Assembly: GCF_000284015.1 (NCBI RefSeq)
Contig: NC_016943.1
Location: 2,645,541-2,709,540 of the forward strand
DNA: 64,000 nt
Direction of reading: 5' to 3'
Source of the DNA: Blastococcus saxobsidens DD2
GTDB taxonomy: Bacteria > Actinomycetota > Actinomycetes > Mycobacteriales > Geodermatophilaceae
In this document: positions 7,668 through 14,998 of the stretch, one piece after another
Position numbering within the stretch: position 1 is the stretch's first letter
Layout: each line of letters starts with the position of its first letter
Notes under the pieces: model-generated
Told to the model about the DNA's origin: nothing
Databases searched by the model: none
What the model saw: only the letters and a program-made list of their open reading frames with translations
Program-made: the position numbers and the translations under genes

Positions 7668-9245
7668 TCAGGCGCGGACCCGGCTCCGCGGCCGCCGGCG
7701 GCGGGCGAAGAACCGTTCGACCCGGCGCCACCGGTTCGGCGTCTTCTCCGGGTCCATCACCTCCGTCTCGGCGAGCACCCGGTCGGCCGGGCCGAGCTCG
7801 GGCGGCTCGAAAGGCACCAGCGAGCGGCCCGCCGGCCGGCGCAGCCGCTCGATGCCCTGCACGAGCGAGCCGGTGTCGGCGATGGCGGCGGCGACGTCGT
7901 CCGGCGTGCAGCCCAGGTGCTCGGCGAGCAGACGGTGGCGGATGCCGACGATGGTCGCGGCGAGCCGGCCGGCCCCGGGCCGCCCCTCCACCGCCTCGAT
8001 CGCCAGGTCGCACTCGGTGTCCAGGCCCATCGAGCGGTTGTTCACGTTGCTGGAACCGATGCGCAGCAGGCGGTCGTCGATCACGGTCACCTTGGCGTGC
8101 ACGTAGATGTGCTCGCGCCGCTCGGTCACCGGCGTGTAGAGCCGGAACCGGTCGTGCACGTCCGCCTCGCGGACGATCTCCAGCACGCGGGCGCGCGCGG
8201 TGCCCATGGCCTTCTCCGAGAGCCAGCCGTCGGCGGTCCGCGGGTTGACCACAACCACGTCGGGGCCATCGGGCTCGCGCAGCCGCTCCGCGATCGCCTC
8301 GGCGATCCGGCGGCTGGCGAAATACTGGCTCTCCAGGTAGATCGAGCGGCGGGCCGCGGCGATCGCGGCCAGCCACAGCAGCTCGACCTCGTGCACGAGG
8401 GGCGCGCCGCCGTGCTCCGGTCGGGTTCGGGCGATCGCGACGTCGACGTCGGTGAACAGGGGCTCGACGTCCTCGGGCCAGCACTCCCGCTCCTCGGACA
8501 GCGGCTGCAGCCGCTCCCCGGTGCCGCTCTCCCACCGCTCGCGGGCGAGCTCGGCGACCGCACGGGCGGCGGGCCCGGTCATGATGCTGGTCGCGTCGTG
8601 CCACGGCCCGGTCAGCCGGCCCTGCGCGCGCCCGGCTGCCGGTCGACGCCGGTGCGGGTTGCCGTCGGCGTGGTCGGAGGTGTCCCACCGGTCGGCGGTG
8701 ACGTCGATGCCGCCGGCGAAGGCCAGGCAGTCGTCGATGACCACGATCTTCTGGTGGTGTGCAGCACCGAGCGGGTGCTGGGTGTCGATCGCCAGGGTGA
8801 GGCGATCCGGGGTGCGCCGGTCCAGCAGCACGATCGGCTGCAGACCCCGGCCGAGGGCGCGCAGCATGCCGAGATCCCACTGGAGGACGCCGACCTCCAG
8901 CCGCGGGTTCTGCTCCACCGCCCGCTCGAGCACAGTGCCGAGCCGGTCGTCCTTCGGCCGGCCGCGGGCGAGCGGGTCCAGCCGGATCCGCGGGTCGAAG
9001 TCCCAGCCGATGAACAGCACCCGCCGTTCGGCGCGCAGCACGGCACGCTTGAGGGTGGCAAAGTAGCCGGCGGCGTCGACGAAGATCGCGAAACGGGTGG
9101 CCCGCTCGATCCGCCAGCAGGTCTCCCCGGGAACGAGCAGCGGCGCGCCCTGCTCCGGCCGGGCCTCCGCAGCGGCGTCGCACGGGGCAGGGAGCGCGAT
9201 ACCGGGATCGGTATCGGGCTCCGTCGTCACCTGGCTGCCGTCCAT
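7668..9245 (-). CDS. phospholipase D-family protein with two HKD motifs
   Basis: About 525 residues with both catalytic HKD signatures: HHQKIVVIDDCLAFAGGID near residue 170 and VHAKVTVIDDRLLRIGSSN near residue 385. The intact H-x-K-x4-D pairs indicate a phosphodiester transferase/hydrolase acting on phospholipids, for example phospholipase D or a cardiolipin synthase relative. No signal peptide or membrane helix is evident, so the enzyme would be cytoplasmic or peripheral. The start is uncertain: ATG at 9245 is used, but a GTG at 9305 would add 20 residues, and neither has a strong ribosome site. It lies just downstream of the sulfotransferase gene on the same strand and may be cotranscribed with it. 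Confidence 0.85.
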   Translation of the reverse strand: MDGSQVTTEPDTDPGIALPAPCDAAAEARPEQGAPLLVPGETCWRIERATRFAIFVDAAGYFATLKRAVLRAERRVLFIGWDFDPRIRLDPLARGRPKDDRLGTVLERAVEQNPRLEVGVLQWDLGMLRALGRGLQPIVLLDRRTPDRLTLAIDTQHPLGAAHHQKIVVIDDCLAFAGGIDVTADRWDTSDHADGNPHRRRPAAGRAQGRLTGPWHDATSIMTGPAARAVAELARERWESGTGERLQPLSEERECWPEDVEPLFTDVDVAIARTRPEHGGAPLVHEVELLWLAAIAAARRSIYLESQYFASRRIAEAIAERLREPDGPDVVVVNPRTADGWLSEKAMGTARARVLEIVREADVHDRFRLYTPVTERREHIYVHAKVTVIDDRLLRIGSSNVNNRSMGLDTECDLAIEAVEGRPGAGRLAATIVGIRHRLLAEHLGCTPDDVAAAIADTGSLVQGIERLRRPAGRSLVPFEPPELGPADRVLAETEVMDPEKTPNRWRRVERFFARRRRPRSRVRA

Positions 9246-9309
9246 CACATCCGCAGTGTGCCCGTCGTCGCCGACCGAACCAATGACCGACGTTCCGTGG
9301 TACACCTCC

Positions 9310-10116
9310 TCACCCGCCGGAACCGACCTCCCGCACCGGTACCGCGGCGACCCGCTCGCGGACGTACCGGCGCGTCGCGCCGTCGAAGACCTCGTCGAGC
9401 CGTCGTCCCGCCCCGTCGCGCAGCGGTCCGGCGTTGTCGGACTTCCAGTGCTCGAAGTCCTTGACCAGGTCGCGGGCGGCGGCCTCGCGGCCGGTGATCA
9501 TCGCCTCCGTGTAGGGCAGGCCGAGGGCGGCGCACAGCTCGGTCAGCGTCCCCTCGGGGTCACGGACCAGCCGGTCGTAGCCCACGACGGAGTGCCGTTC
9601 CCGGCCGCGGTACCGGTCGGTGATCGCGATGCACTCGGTCCACTGGTCGATGGCGGTGTCCACCGAGTAGGTGGTGCCCCAGTTGCCGGCGACGGCGCAC
9701 AGGCTGGCGACGACGTCGGCGCCGTCCCGGACGATGTGCACCACCAGGGCGCCGGGCACCAGCCGCTCGATCAGGTCCAGCGCGTACAGGTTCGCCGGCG
9801 TCTTCTCGACCCAGGCACCGGCGCCGTGCTTTCGCGCGGCGGCGTCGGCCATGGCGAGGAACGCCGCTCCGTGGCGGCGCACCGTGGGCAGCAGAGGCCG
9901 GGCACGCGGAACCCCGAGCCAGCCGGCGGCGTCGTCGAGCCGCTGCGTCGCACCGGCCGCGGCCAGCCCGGCCGCACGTCGCAGGCCCCGCGGTGCGCGC
10001 AACCGGTGGAAGACGTGCGTCTCCGGGAACGAATGGATGTCCGGGTGCGCGGCCAGGAACGACTGCAGCAGCGTGGTGCCCGACCGCGGGCAGCCCACGA
10101 CGAAGATCCGCCGCAT
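9310..10116 (-). CDS. PAPS-dependent sulfotransferase family protein
   Basis: The 268-residue protein starts with the 5'-phosphosulfate loop RIFVVGCPRSGTTLLQSFLA and has the 3'-phosphate site VHIVRDGADVVASLCAVAGN about 125 residues later, the two hallmarks of PAPS-dependent sulfotransferases. The acceptor, possibly a lipid or carbohydrate hydroxyl group, is unknown. The start at 10116 follows GGGAGG with 5-nt spacing. A strong hairpin upstream (10190-10226) separates it from the micropeptide gene. The phospholipase D gene follows on the same strand. Confidence 0.88.
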   Translation of the reverse strand: MRRIFVVGCPRSGTTLLQSFLAAHPDIHSFPETHVFHRLRAPRGLRRAAGLAAAGATQRLDDAAGWLGVPRARPLLPTVRRHGAAFLAMADAAARKHGAGAWVEKTPANLYALDLIERLVPGALVVHIVRDGADVVASLCAVAGNWGTTYSVDTAIDQWTECIAITDRYRGRERHSVVGYDRLVRDPEGTLTELCAALGLPYTEAMITGREAAARDLVKDFEHWKSDNAGPLRDGAGRRLDEVFDGATRRYVRERVAAVPVREVGSGG

Positions 10117-10189
10117 CGAACCTCCCGTCCGCGCCGACGCCGTGACGGGACGATCCGTGCGGGGCGGCGGTGATGGTCACCAGCCGGCT

Positions 10190-10226
10190 CCGGCCGGGTG
10201 CCCGCAGCACGCGGGCACCCGGCCGG
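10190..10226 (-). terminator. strong intrinsic-type terminator hairpin
   Basis: A perfect 16-bp GC-rich inverted repeat (positions 10190-10205 and 10211-10226, left arm beginning CCGGCCGGGTGCCCGC) encloses a 5-nt loop. It starts 15 bp after the stop codon of the micropeptide gene and precedes the sulfotransferase start. No long U-tract follows, as is common in high-GC actinobacteria. It is the strongest hairpin I saw in the window. Confidence 0.75.
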
Positions 10227-10240
10227 GTCCGATGGAACTG

Positions 10241-10318
10241 CTAGCGGCGACGGCCGCTGAAACGGCTGAACAGTCGCTTGAGCAGGTTGAACTTGATGAG
10301 CCCGGACACGAGTCCCAT
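10241..10318 (-). CDS. 25-residue cationic amphipathic micropeptide
   Basis: This very short gene has all the parts of a real one. GAGGAGG lies 8 nt before an ATG at 10318, followed by 25 codons and a TAG stop, with a perfect terminator hairpin 15 bp beyond. The peptide begins MGLVSGLIKF, continues through a segment containing LLKRLF, and ends in GRRR. Hydrophobic residues recur every three to four positions, with Lys/Arg on the other face and no acidic residues, so an amphipathic membrane-surface helix is likely. It has no cysteine and no cleavable signal. The family is not recognised. Possible roles are a membrane-curvature or anchoring peptide, a toxin, or a regulatory peptide; none is shown by the sequence. 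It lies between metQ and the sulfotransferase gene. Confidence 0.65.
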   Translation of the reverse strand: MGLVSGLIKFNLLKRLFSRFSGRRR

Positions 10319-10453
10319 GGGGTTTGCCTCCTCGGATCGAAAGGAGAGGCATACCCACATCCGTCGTCGATCATGTCCGGATCGCCCTCGCCGGAGGTGA
10401 CGGGAGCCGGCCGTGCGGCCGCACCGTTCACCGCCCGCAGCCGGGCGACCGGC

Positions 10454-11278
10454 TCAGAACGCCGGCAGGACGGCGCCGGAGTAGTTCTCCTCGATGAACT
10501 GGCGGACCTCGGCGGAGTGCAGCAGCTCCTCGAGCTGGCCGATCCGCTCGGCGTCCTCGTCCCCGCTGCGGACCACGAGCAGGTTCGCGTTCGGGTTCCC
10601 GTCGGCCTCCTCGAGCGCGAGGGCGTCCTCGGCCGGGGAGAGGTCGGCGTCGATGGCGTAGTTGCCGTTGATCACCGCGGCGTCGACGTCGGCCAGCGAG
10701 CGGGGCAGCTGGGCGGCCTCCACCTGCTCGATCTCCAGGTTCTTCGGGTTGCCGTCGATGTCCAGGGCCGTCGGGGCGGCGTCCCCGGTGTCGGCCAGGG
10801 TGATCAGGTCGTTGGCCTCGAGCAGCCGCAGCGCGCGGGCGGCGTTGGTCGGGTCGTTCGGGATCGCGACCGTGGCGCCGTCGGGCAGGTCGGCCAGGTC
10901 GGTGAGCGACTCGGAGTAGAGGCCCAGCGGCTCGATGTGCACGGGATCCAGCGCGGTGAAGTCGTAGCCCGCGCTCGCCTCCTGCTCCTCGAGGTAGGGC
11001 ACCGTCTGGAAGTAGTTGGCGTCCAGCGAGCCGTCGTCGAGGGCGACGTTGGGCTGGACGTAGTCGGTGAACTCGACGATCTCCAGGTCCAGCCCCGCCT
11101 CGTCGGCGAGCTCCTCGTCGACGAACCGCAGGATCTCGGCGTGCGGCACCGGGGAGGCGCCGACGCGCAGCGGCTCGTCGGCGGCCGACAGCTCGGCCTC
11201 GCCACCCCCGCAGGCGGTGAGCCCGAGCAGGGTGGCGGTGGCGACGGCGGCCAGGGTGGACCGGGTGGGGCGAAGCAT
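10454..11278 (-). CDS. metQ: methionine ABC transporter substrate-binding lipoprotein (MetQ/NlpA family)
   Basis: This 274-residue lipoprotein precursor has a signal peptide ending in the lipobox LLGLTACGGG, so the mature protein starts at the cysteine and is anchored outside the membrane. The body shows NlpA/MetQ features: LRVGASPVPHAEILRFVDEE near the mature N-terminus, YVQPNVALDDGSLDANYFQT, and GATVAIPNDPTNAARALRLL. It delivers methionine (D or L), or possibly a related sulfur amino acid, to the permease. AAGGAG with 9-nt spacing supports the start. It is the last gene of the metN-metI-metQ operon, 65 bp after metI. Confidence 0.92.
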   Translation of the reverse strand: MLRPTRSTLAAVATATLLGLTACGGGEAELSAADEPLRVGASPVPHAEILRFVDEELADEAGLDLEIVEFTDYVQPNVALDDGSLDANYFQTVPYLEEQEASAGYDFTALDPVHIEPLGLYSESLTDLADLPDGATVAIPNDPTNAARALRLLEANDLITLADTGDAAPTALDIDGNPKNLEIEQVEAAQLPRSLADVDAAVINGNYAIDADLSPAEDALALEEADGNPNANLLVVRSGDEDAERIGQLEELLHSAEVRQFIEENYSGAVLPAF

Positions 11279-11343
11279 GTGGGTATTTCTCCTTGCGATG
11301 GGTCGGGTGGTGCGGGAGGTTCGGGGGGAGGGTGGGAGGCAGC

Positions 11344-12003
11344 TCAGGCGTGCGCGAGCCGGCGCGCCCAGCGGTCGCCGGCCCACTGCAGCAGCTGGAC
11401 GAGGACGAGCAGCAGGACGACGGTGGCCACGGTGATGTCGGTGCGGAACTGCTGGTAGCCGTAGCGGATGGCGAAGTCGCCCAGCCCGCCGCCGCCGATG
11501 GCGCCGGCCATCGCCGAGTAGCTGACCAGGGCCACGACGGTGACGGTGACGCCGGCGACCACGGACGGCAGCGCCTCGGGCAGCAGCACGGTGCGGACGA
11601 CGTCGCGGCGGCGGGCGCCCATGGCCAGCGTCGCCTCGACCTTGCCGTGCCCGACCTCGCGCAGGCTGGTCTCCACCAGCCGGGCGAGGAACGGGACGGC
11701 GCCGATGGTGAGGGGCACGATCGTCGCCGTGGAGCCGATCGTCGTCCCCACGATCCCGCGGGTCACCGGCGCGACCAGCACCAGCAGGATGATGAACGGC
11801 AGCGACCGGCCGAGGTTGACCAGCAGGCCGAGGACCCGGTGCACCGCCGGGCTCGGCGACAGCGCGCCGGGCGCGGTGGTGGTGAGCAGCACGCCCAGCG
11901 GCACGCCGATCAGCACGGTGAGCAGCGTGCTGACACCGACCATGTAGAGCGTCTCCCAGGTGGCCTCGGTCAGCTGCGGGGCGATGCGGGACCACTCGTT
12001 CAT
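11344..12003 (-). CDS. metI: methionine ABC transporter permease (MetI family)
   Basis: The 219-residue protein has about five hydrophobic transmembrane segments and the typical N-terminus (WETLYMVGVSTLLTVLIGVP). The cytoplasmic coupling motif between segments reads ATLAMGARRRDVVRTVLLPE, the MetI version of the EAA loop that docks on MetN. Length and order match MetI. Its ATG overlaps the metN stop by 4 bp (ATGA), so the two should be translationally coupled. It forms the membrane channel of the importer. Confidence 0.92.
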   Translation of the reverse strand: MNEWSRIAPQLTEATWETLYMVGVSTLLTVLIGVPLGVLLTTTAPGALSPSPAVHRVLGLLVNLGRSLPFIILLVLVAPVTRGIVGTTIGSTATIVPLTIGAVPFLARLVETSLREVGHGKVEATLAMGARRRDVVRTVLLPEALPSVVAGVTVTVVALVSYSAMAGAIGGGGLGDFAIRYGYQQFRTDITVATVVLLLVLVQLLQWAGDRWARRLAHA

Positions 12004-13091
12004 CGCTGCACGTCCGGGGCGTCGAGGAACCGGGGCTCGTCCGGCTCGCGGTTCGGCTCCGGCGCCGGCTCCTCCTGCTCCTGCCAGGGCGGTGGCTCGT
12101 CGCCGGAGGCGGCGCGTTCGACCAGCGACCCGCCGTCCCGCAGCCGGTGCAGCGCGGCGTCCAGCCGGCCGTCGTCGCCGGTCACCGACAGCAGCAGGCG
12201 ACCGAAGCGCCGGCCGGCCACGGTCTCCACCGATCCGCCGACGACCTCGACGTCCAGCCCCAGGTCACCGGCGAGCGTGCGCAGCACCCGGCCCTCCGGC
12301 GCGGACTCGGTGACGGTGACCCGGATCAGGTCGCCGGTCGCCCCCGCGACCGGCGGGGCCGGCAGCAGCTGCGCGGCCAGCGGCGAGTGCGGCCGGGTGA
12401 GCACCTCGGAGAGGGGTCCGCCGTCGACGACCCGGCCGCGGTCCAGCAGCACGGCGCTGTCGCACACCGCCCGGACGACGGCCATCTCGTGGGTGATGAG
12501 CAGGACGGTGAGGCCGAGCTCGGTGCGCACCTGCCGCAGCAGGTCGAGCACGCCGGTGGTGCTCGTGGGGTCCAGTGCGCTGGTGGCCTCGTCGCAGAGC
12601 AGCACCTTCGGCCGCGCGGCCAGGGCGCGGGCGATGGCGACGCGCTGCTTCTGGCCGCCGGAGAGCTGCGCCGGCCGGGAGGCGTGCCGGTCCCCCAGCC
12701 CGACCAGGTCCAGCAGCTCGGCCACCCGGCGGCGCCGCTCCGCCTTGCCGACGCCGGCCAGCTCCAGCGGGTGCTCGACGTTTCCGGCCGCGGTGCGCGA
12801 GTCGAGCAGGTTGAAGTGCTGGAAGACCATGCCGACGGTGCGGCGGGCGCGGCGCACGCCGTCGGCGTCCAGGTCGGTGAGCACCTGGCCGTCGACGGTC
12901 ACCCCGCCCGAGGTCGGCCGCTCCAGCAGGTTGACCAGCCGGGCCAGCGTGCTCTTGCCCGAGCCGCTGGGGCCGACGACACCGGCGAACTCGCCGTCGG
13001 CGACCGACAGGCTGACGCCGTCGACGGCGACGACCTCGGCCGCCCCGCGGCGCGCGGGGAAGACCTTGCGGACGTCGGACAGCTCGATCAC
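12000..13091 (-). CDS. metN: methionine ABC transporter ATP-binding protein (MetN family)
   Basis: This 363-residue ATPase has Walker A GPSGSGKSTLARLVNLLERP near residue 41, the Q-loop VFQHFNLLDSRT, the signature LSGGQKQRVAIARAL, Walker B VLLCDEATSALDPTS and switch-His ITHEMAVV. After about residue 250 comes a C-terminal NIL-like regulatory domain (LIRVTVTESAPEGRVLRTLA), the site where MetN proteins bind methionine and shut transport down. A Pro/Glu-rich tail follows. It is the first gene of the operon. A leader with a short peptide gene and hairpins lies upstream, suggesting control in the mRNA leader. Confidence 0.94.
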   Translation of the reverse strand: MIELSDVRKVFPARRGAAEVVAVDGVSLSVADGEFAGVVGPSGSGKSTLARLVNLLERPTSGGVTVDGQVLTDLDADGVRRARRTVGMVFQHFNLLDSRTAAGNVEHPLELAGVGKAERRRRVAELLDLVGLGDRHASRPAQLSGGQKQRVAIARALAARPKVLLCDEATSALDPTSTTGVLDLLRQVRTELGLTVLLITHEMAVVRAVCDSAVLLDRGRVVDGGPLSEVLTRPHSPLAAQLLPAPPVAGATGDLIRVTVTESAPEGRVLRTLAGDLGLDVEVVGGSVETVAGRRFGRLLLSVTGDDGRLDAALHRLRDGGSLVERAASGDEPPPWQEQEEPAPEPNREPDEPRFLDAPDVQR

Positions 13092-13152
13092 AGGGACCTC
13101 GGGGTGGCTCGGCAGCGGGTGGCACGGGCGGCAGCGAGCCCCGGTCGGAGAA

Positions 13153-13170
13153 CCGGTGGCGCGCCACCGG
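13153..13170 (-). promoter_or_regulatory. 18-bp perfect palindrome in the metNIQ leader
   Basis: CCGGTGGC and GCCACCGG form a perfect inverted repeat about 45 nt after the leader peptide stop and about 60 nt before metN. Just upstream in the transcript (about 13176-13198) a second hairpin is possible, pairing CGCGCGG with CCGCGCG. The two could act as terminator/antiterminator or as ribosome-site sequestering elements coupled to translation of the leader peptide. The regulatory role is inference. Confidence 0.45.
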
Positions 13171-13215
13171 CGTCGCGTCGCGCGGGTGGATCCGCGCGGG
13201 CTCGGCGGCTCCGGG

Positions 13216-13266
13216 CTACAGCAGGCTGGCCGTGCGCAGCAGGTCGACGGCGCGACGACGCGTCAA
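13216..13266 (-). CDS. 16-residue putative leader peptide of the metNIQ operon
   Basis: A TTG codon at 13266, preceded by GGAGGAG with 7-nt spacing, opens a 16-codon frame reading LTRRRAVDLLRTASLL (start codon as Leu) and ending in TAG. The core RRxVDLLRxAS is the hallmark of actinobacterial leader peptides found before sulfur-assimilation and sulfur-transport genes; family members often read RRHVDLLRVAS and carry C-terminal cysteines. This copy lacks cysteine and has two leucines instead. It lies 124 bp before metN on the same strand, with hairpins between. Translation through the peptide probably affects leader folding and so expression of the importer. What is sensed is unknown. Confidence 0.7.
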   Translation of the reverse strand: MTRRRAVDLLRTASLL

Positions 13267-13346
13267 CGCAACACTCCTCCGCACCGTTCGAGCATCCCCC
13301 GCCGGCGGCCCGCCTGCCAGCTCGCCTGCGGATTGTGAGAGAACGC

Positions 13347-14135
13347 TCAACCAGGGCCGGCGGCTGGGCGCCGATGTGCTCGGTCGCCGGTGGCCAGCCG
13401 GTAGAGCGCGGTGTGGTGGACGTGCAGCACCGGCTCGGCGTCGGCCAGGACCAGTGCGTCGTAACGGACCTCCTCGTGCCCGCCACGCTCACCGACGTCG
13501 GTGACGCGCCCGTGCACCGTCATCTGCGCGGGCAACCGGGCGACCCCGAGGAACCGGCAGTCGCTGGAGGTGTGGATCCACGGTCCGAGGGCGACGTTGT
13601 GCATGAGCAGCCTGTTGACCAGGCGCAGCAGCAGGCCGGGATGCGCCCACGAGTTCTCCCGGTACAGCGGCAGTGGCTCCCCGACGGCGTCGAGGTACCA
13701 CTCGTTCTCCTCGACGGTGCCGGCCTCGTGGACGCTGCCGAACGGGCCCGGCACCGGGTCGGCCACCCGCTCGGCGGGAGCCGACGCCTCCGCGAAACCG
13801 GCGAGGGAGGGCCGGTCCCCCGTGCGATCGGCCGAGCCCAGGCAGCGCACCTCGCCGTCCGGGCCGGTGACGGTCAGCCGGCCGTCGGTCAGGTCGACGA
13901 GCAACTCCTCGCCGTCGTACACCGGCCGGCGGAAGCGCACGTCGGCCCGCCCGCCGGACAGCCACTCCTCCCCCCACGCCGCCATCAGGGGCGTGGTGGT
14001 GCGCGCGAACAGCTCCACCCCGGGCACGAGCGCGCCGGAGAAGCCGAACCGGCGGGCGACGCCGTCCTCGTGGATCTTGTTCTCGGCCTCCTCGATGACT
14101 CGGGCGACGAAGCGGTGCGGCGCGGGAGCCTCCAT
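13347..14135 (-). CDS. hotdog-fold (MaoC-type) dehydratase-like protein
   Basis: The 262-residue protein begins with a MaoC-like hotdog segment: VIEEAENKIHEDGVARRFGF, then FSGALVPGVELFARTTTPLM. A second half (PLPLYRENSWAHPGLLLRLV; LGPWIHTSSDCRFLGVARLP) suggests a double hotdog. This matches the general build of R-specific enoyl-CoA hydratase or acyl dehydratase relatives, but the usual catalytic Asp/His pair cannot be placed with confidence, so the reaction is left open. The start at 14135 has only a weak ribosome site. It is divergent from the endonuclease V-like gene, with 42 bp between starts. Confidence 0.75.
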   Translation of the reverse strand: MEAPAPHRFVARVIEEAENKIHEDGVARRFGFSGALVPGVELFARTTTPLMAAWGEEWLSGGRADVRFRRPVYDGEELLVDLTDGRLTVTGPDGEVRCLGSADRTGDRPSLAGFAEASAPAERVADPVPGPFGSVHEAGTVEENEWYLDAVGEPLPLYRENSWAHPGLLLRLVNRLLMHNVALGPWIHTSSDCRFLGVARLPAQMTVHGRVTDVGERGGHEEVRYDALVLADAEPVLHVHHTALYRLATGDRAHRRPAAGPG

Positions 14136-14177
14136 GCCACCGGATGCTGCCACGTCGTGGTGGCCCACGATGGCGCC

Positions 14178-14852
14178 ATGTCCCCCAGCTGCGACCCGTC
14201 CTGGCCGGCGGACGCCGAGGTGCTGCACGACCTCCAACGGCGGCTCGGGGCGCTCCAGCCGCCGCCCTGGCATCCGGGGACGTCGGCCCCCGAGCTGGCG
14301 GCCGCCGCCGTCGTCCACGACCCGGACCGGGGTGAGCGGGCCTGGGCCGGGGCGGTGCTCACGCGGGGTCCGCACGTCCTGGCGGCGGAGGTCGTCGTCG
14401 GGGCCGTGCGCGCTCCCTATGTCCCCACCCAGCTGTCCGCCCGTGAAGGTCCGCTGCTGGTCGCCGCTCTGGAGGCCCTCGGGGGGCGCCCCGACGTGCT
14501 CCTGCTCGCTGCCGCCGGCCGGGACCACCCGCGGCACGCAGGCCTCGCGCTGCACGTGGGCGCCGTGCTCGGCGTCCCGAGCGCCGGGGTGACCGACCGG
14601 CCGCTGAGAGCAGCAGGACCGCCACCCGGTCCCGGGCGCGGCGACGCGTCGGCACTCGTGCTCGACGGCGCCGAGGTGGCTCGCTGGGTACGTACCGCGC
14701 CCGGCGTCCGGCCGGTCGTCGCCCATGCCGCCTGGCGCACCACCGGAGGCGTGGCGGCAGCGCTGGTCCTCGCTGCCACCACGAGCGTGCGGACGCCGTG
14801 GCCGCTGCGGGAGGCACGCCGGCTGGCCCGGCAGGCGCGCGCAGACGGTTGA
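14178..14852 (+). CDS. endonuclease V-like protein lacking catalytic residues
   Basis: The 224-residue protein follows the endonuclease V fold along its length: APYVPTQLSAREGPLLVAAL matches the PYIPG-LAFREGP strand-cleavage wedge, and RDHPRHAGLALHVGAVLGVP matches the AHPR-GLASH segment. The C-terminus carries the Arg/Pro helix (TPWPLREARRLARQAR). The metal-binding and catalytic residues are mostly gone. The first Asp (GVDxS in active enzymes) aligns with valine, the Asp of FDGQG aligns with alanine, and the late His/Asp of SPGHLMD are replaced; only the Glu of FREG remains. It probably binds nucleic acid, or nothing, without cutting. It is divergent from the hotdog gene. Confidence 0.7.
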   Translation: MSPSCDPSWPADAEVLHDLQRRLGALQPPPWHPGTSAPELAAAAVVHDPDRGERAWAGAVLTRGPHVLAAEVVVGAVRAPYVPTQLSAREGPLLVAALEALGGRPDVLLLAAAGRDHPRHAGLALHVGAVLGVPSAGVTDRPLRAAGPPPGPGRGDASALVLDGAEVARWVRTAPGVRPVVAHAAWRTTGGVAAALVLAATTSVRTPWPLREARRLARQARADG

Positions 14853-14998
14853 TCGTCGTGCCGGCGACCCGACCCCCCGCGCAGCTACGCCCGTATCCAC
14901 CGCGAACACGCCCTCCTCGCCTCCGGCGGGCTGATCGCCCACATCCGCGCAGGTGGCCGCTCTTCCGTCCAGAGCCAGGGCTCTCCCCCGGCCAGGGA

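Noticed and set aside
13092..13346. SAM riboswitch upstream of metN
   Set aside because: No SAM-I/IV-type core could be recognised by eye; the leader is occupied by a short peptide frame and simple hairpins. A covariance-model search would decide.
13344..13377. A second CTCA...GCCGATG FliA-like element on the plus strand
   Set aside because: No gene starts downstream on that strand; it lies at the end of the hotdog gene. It shows that such pairs occur by chance.
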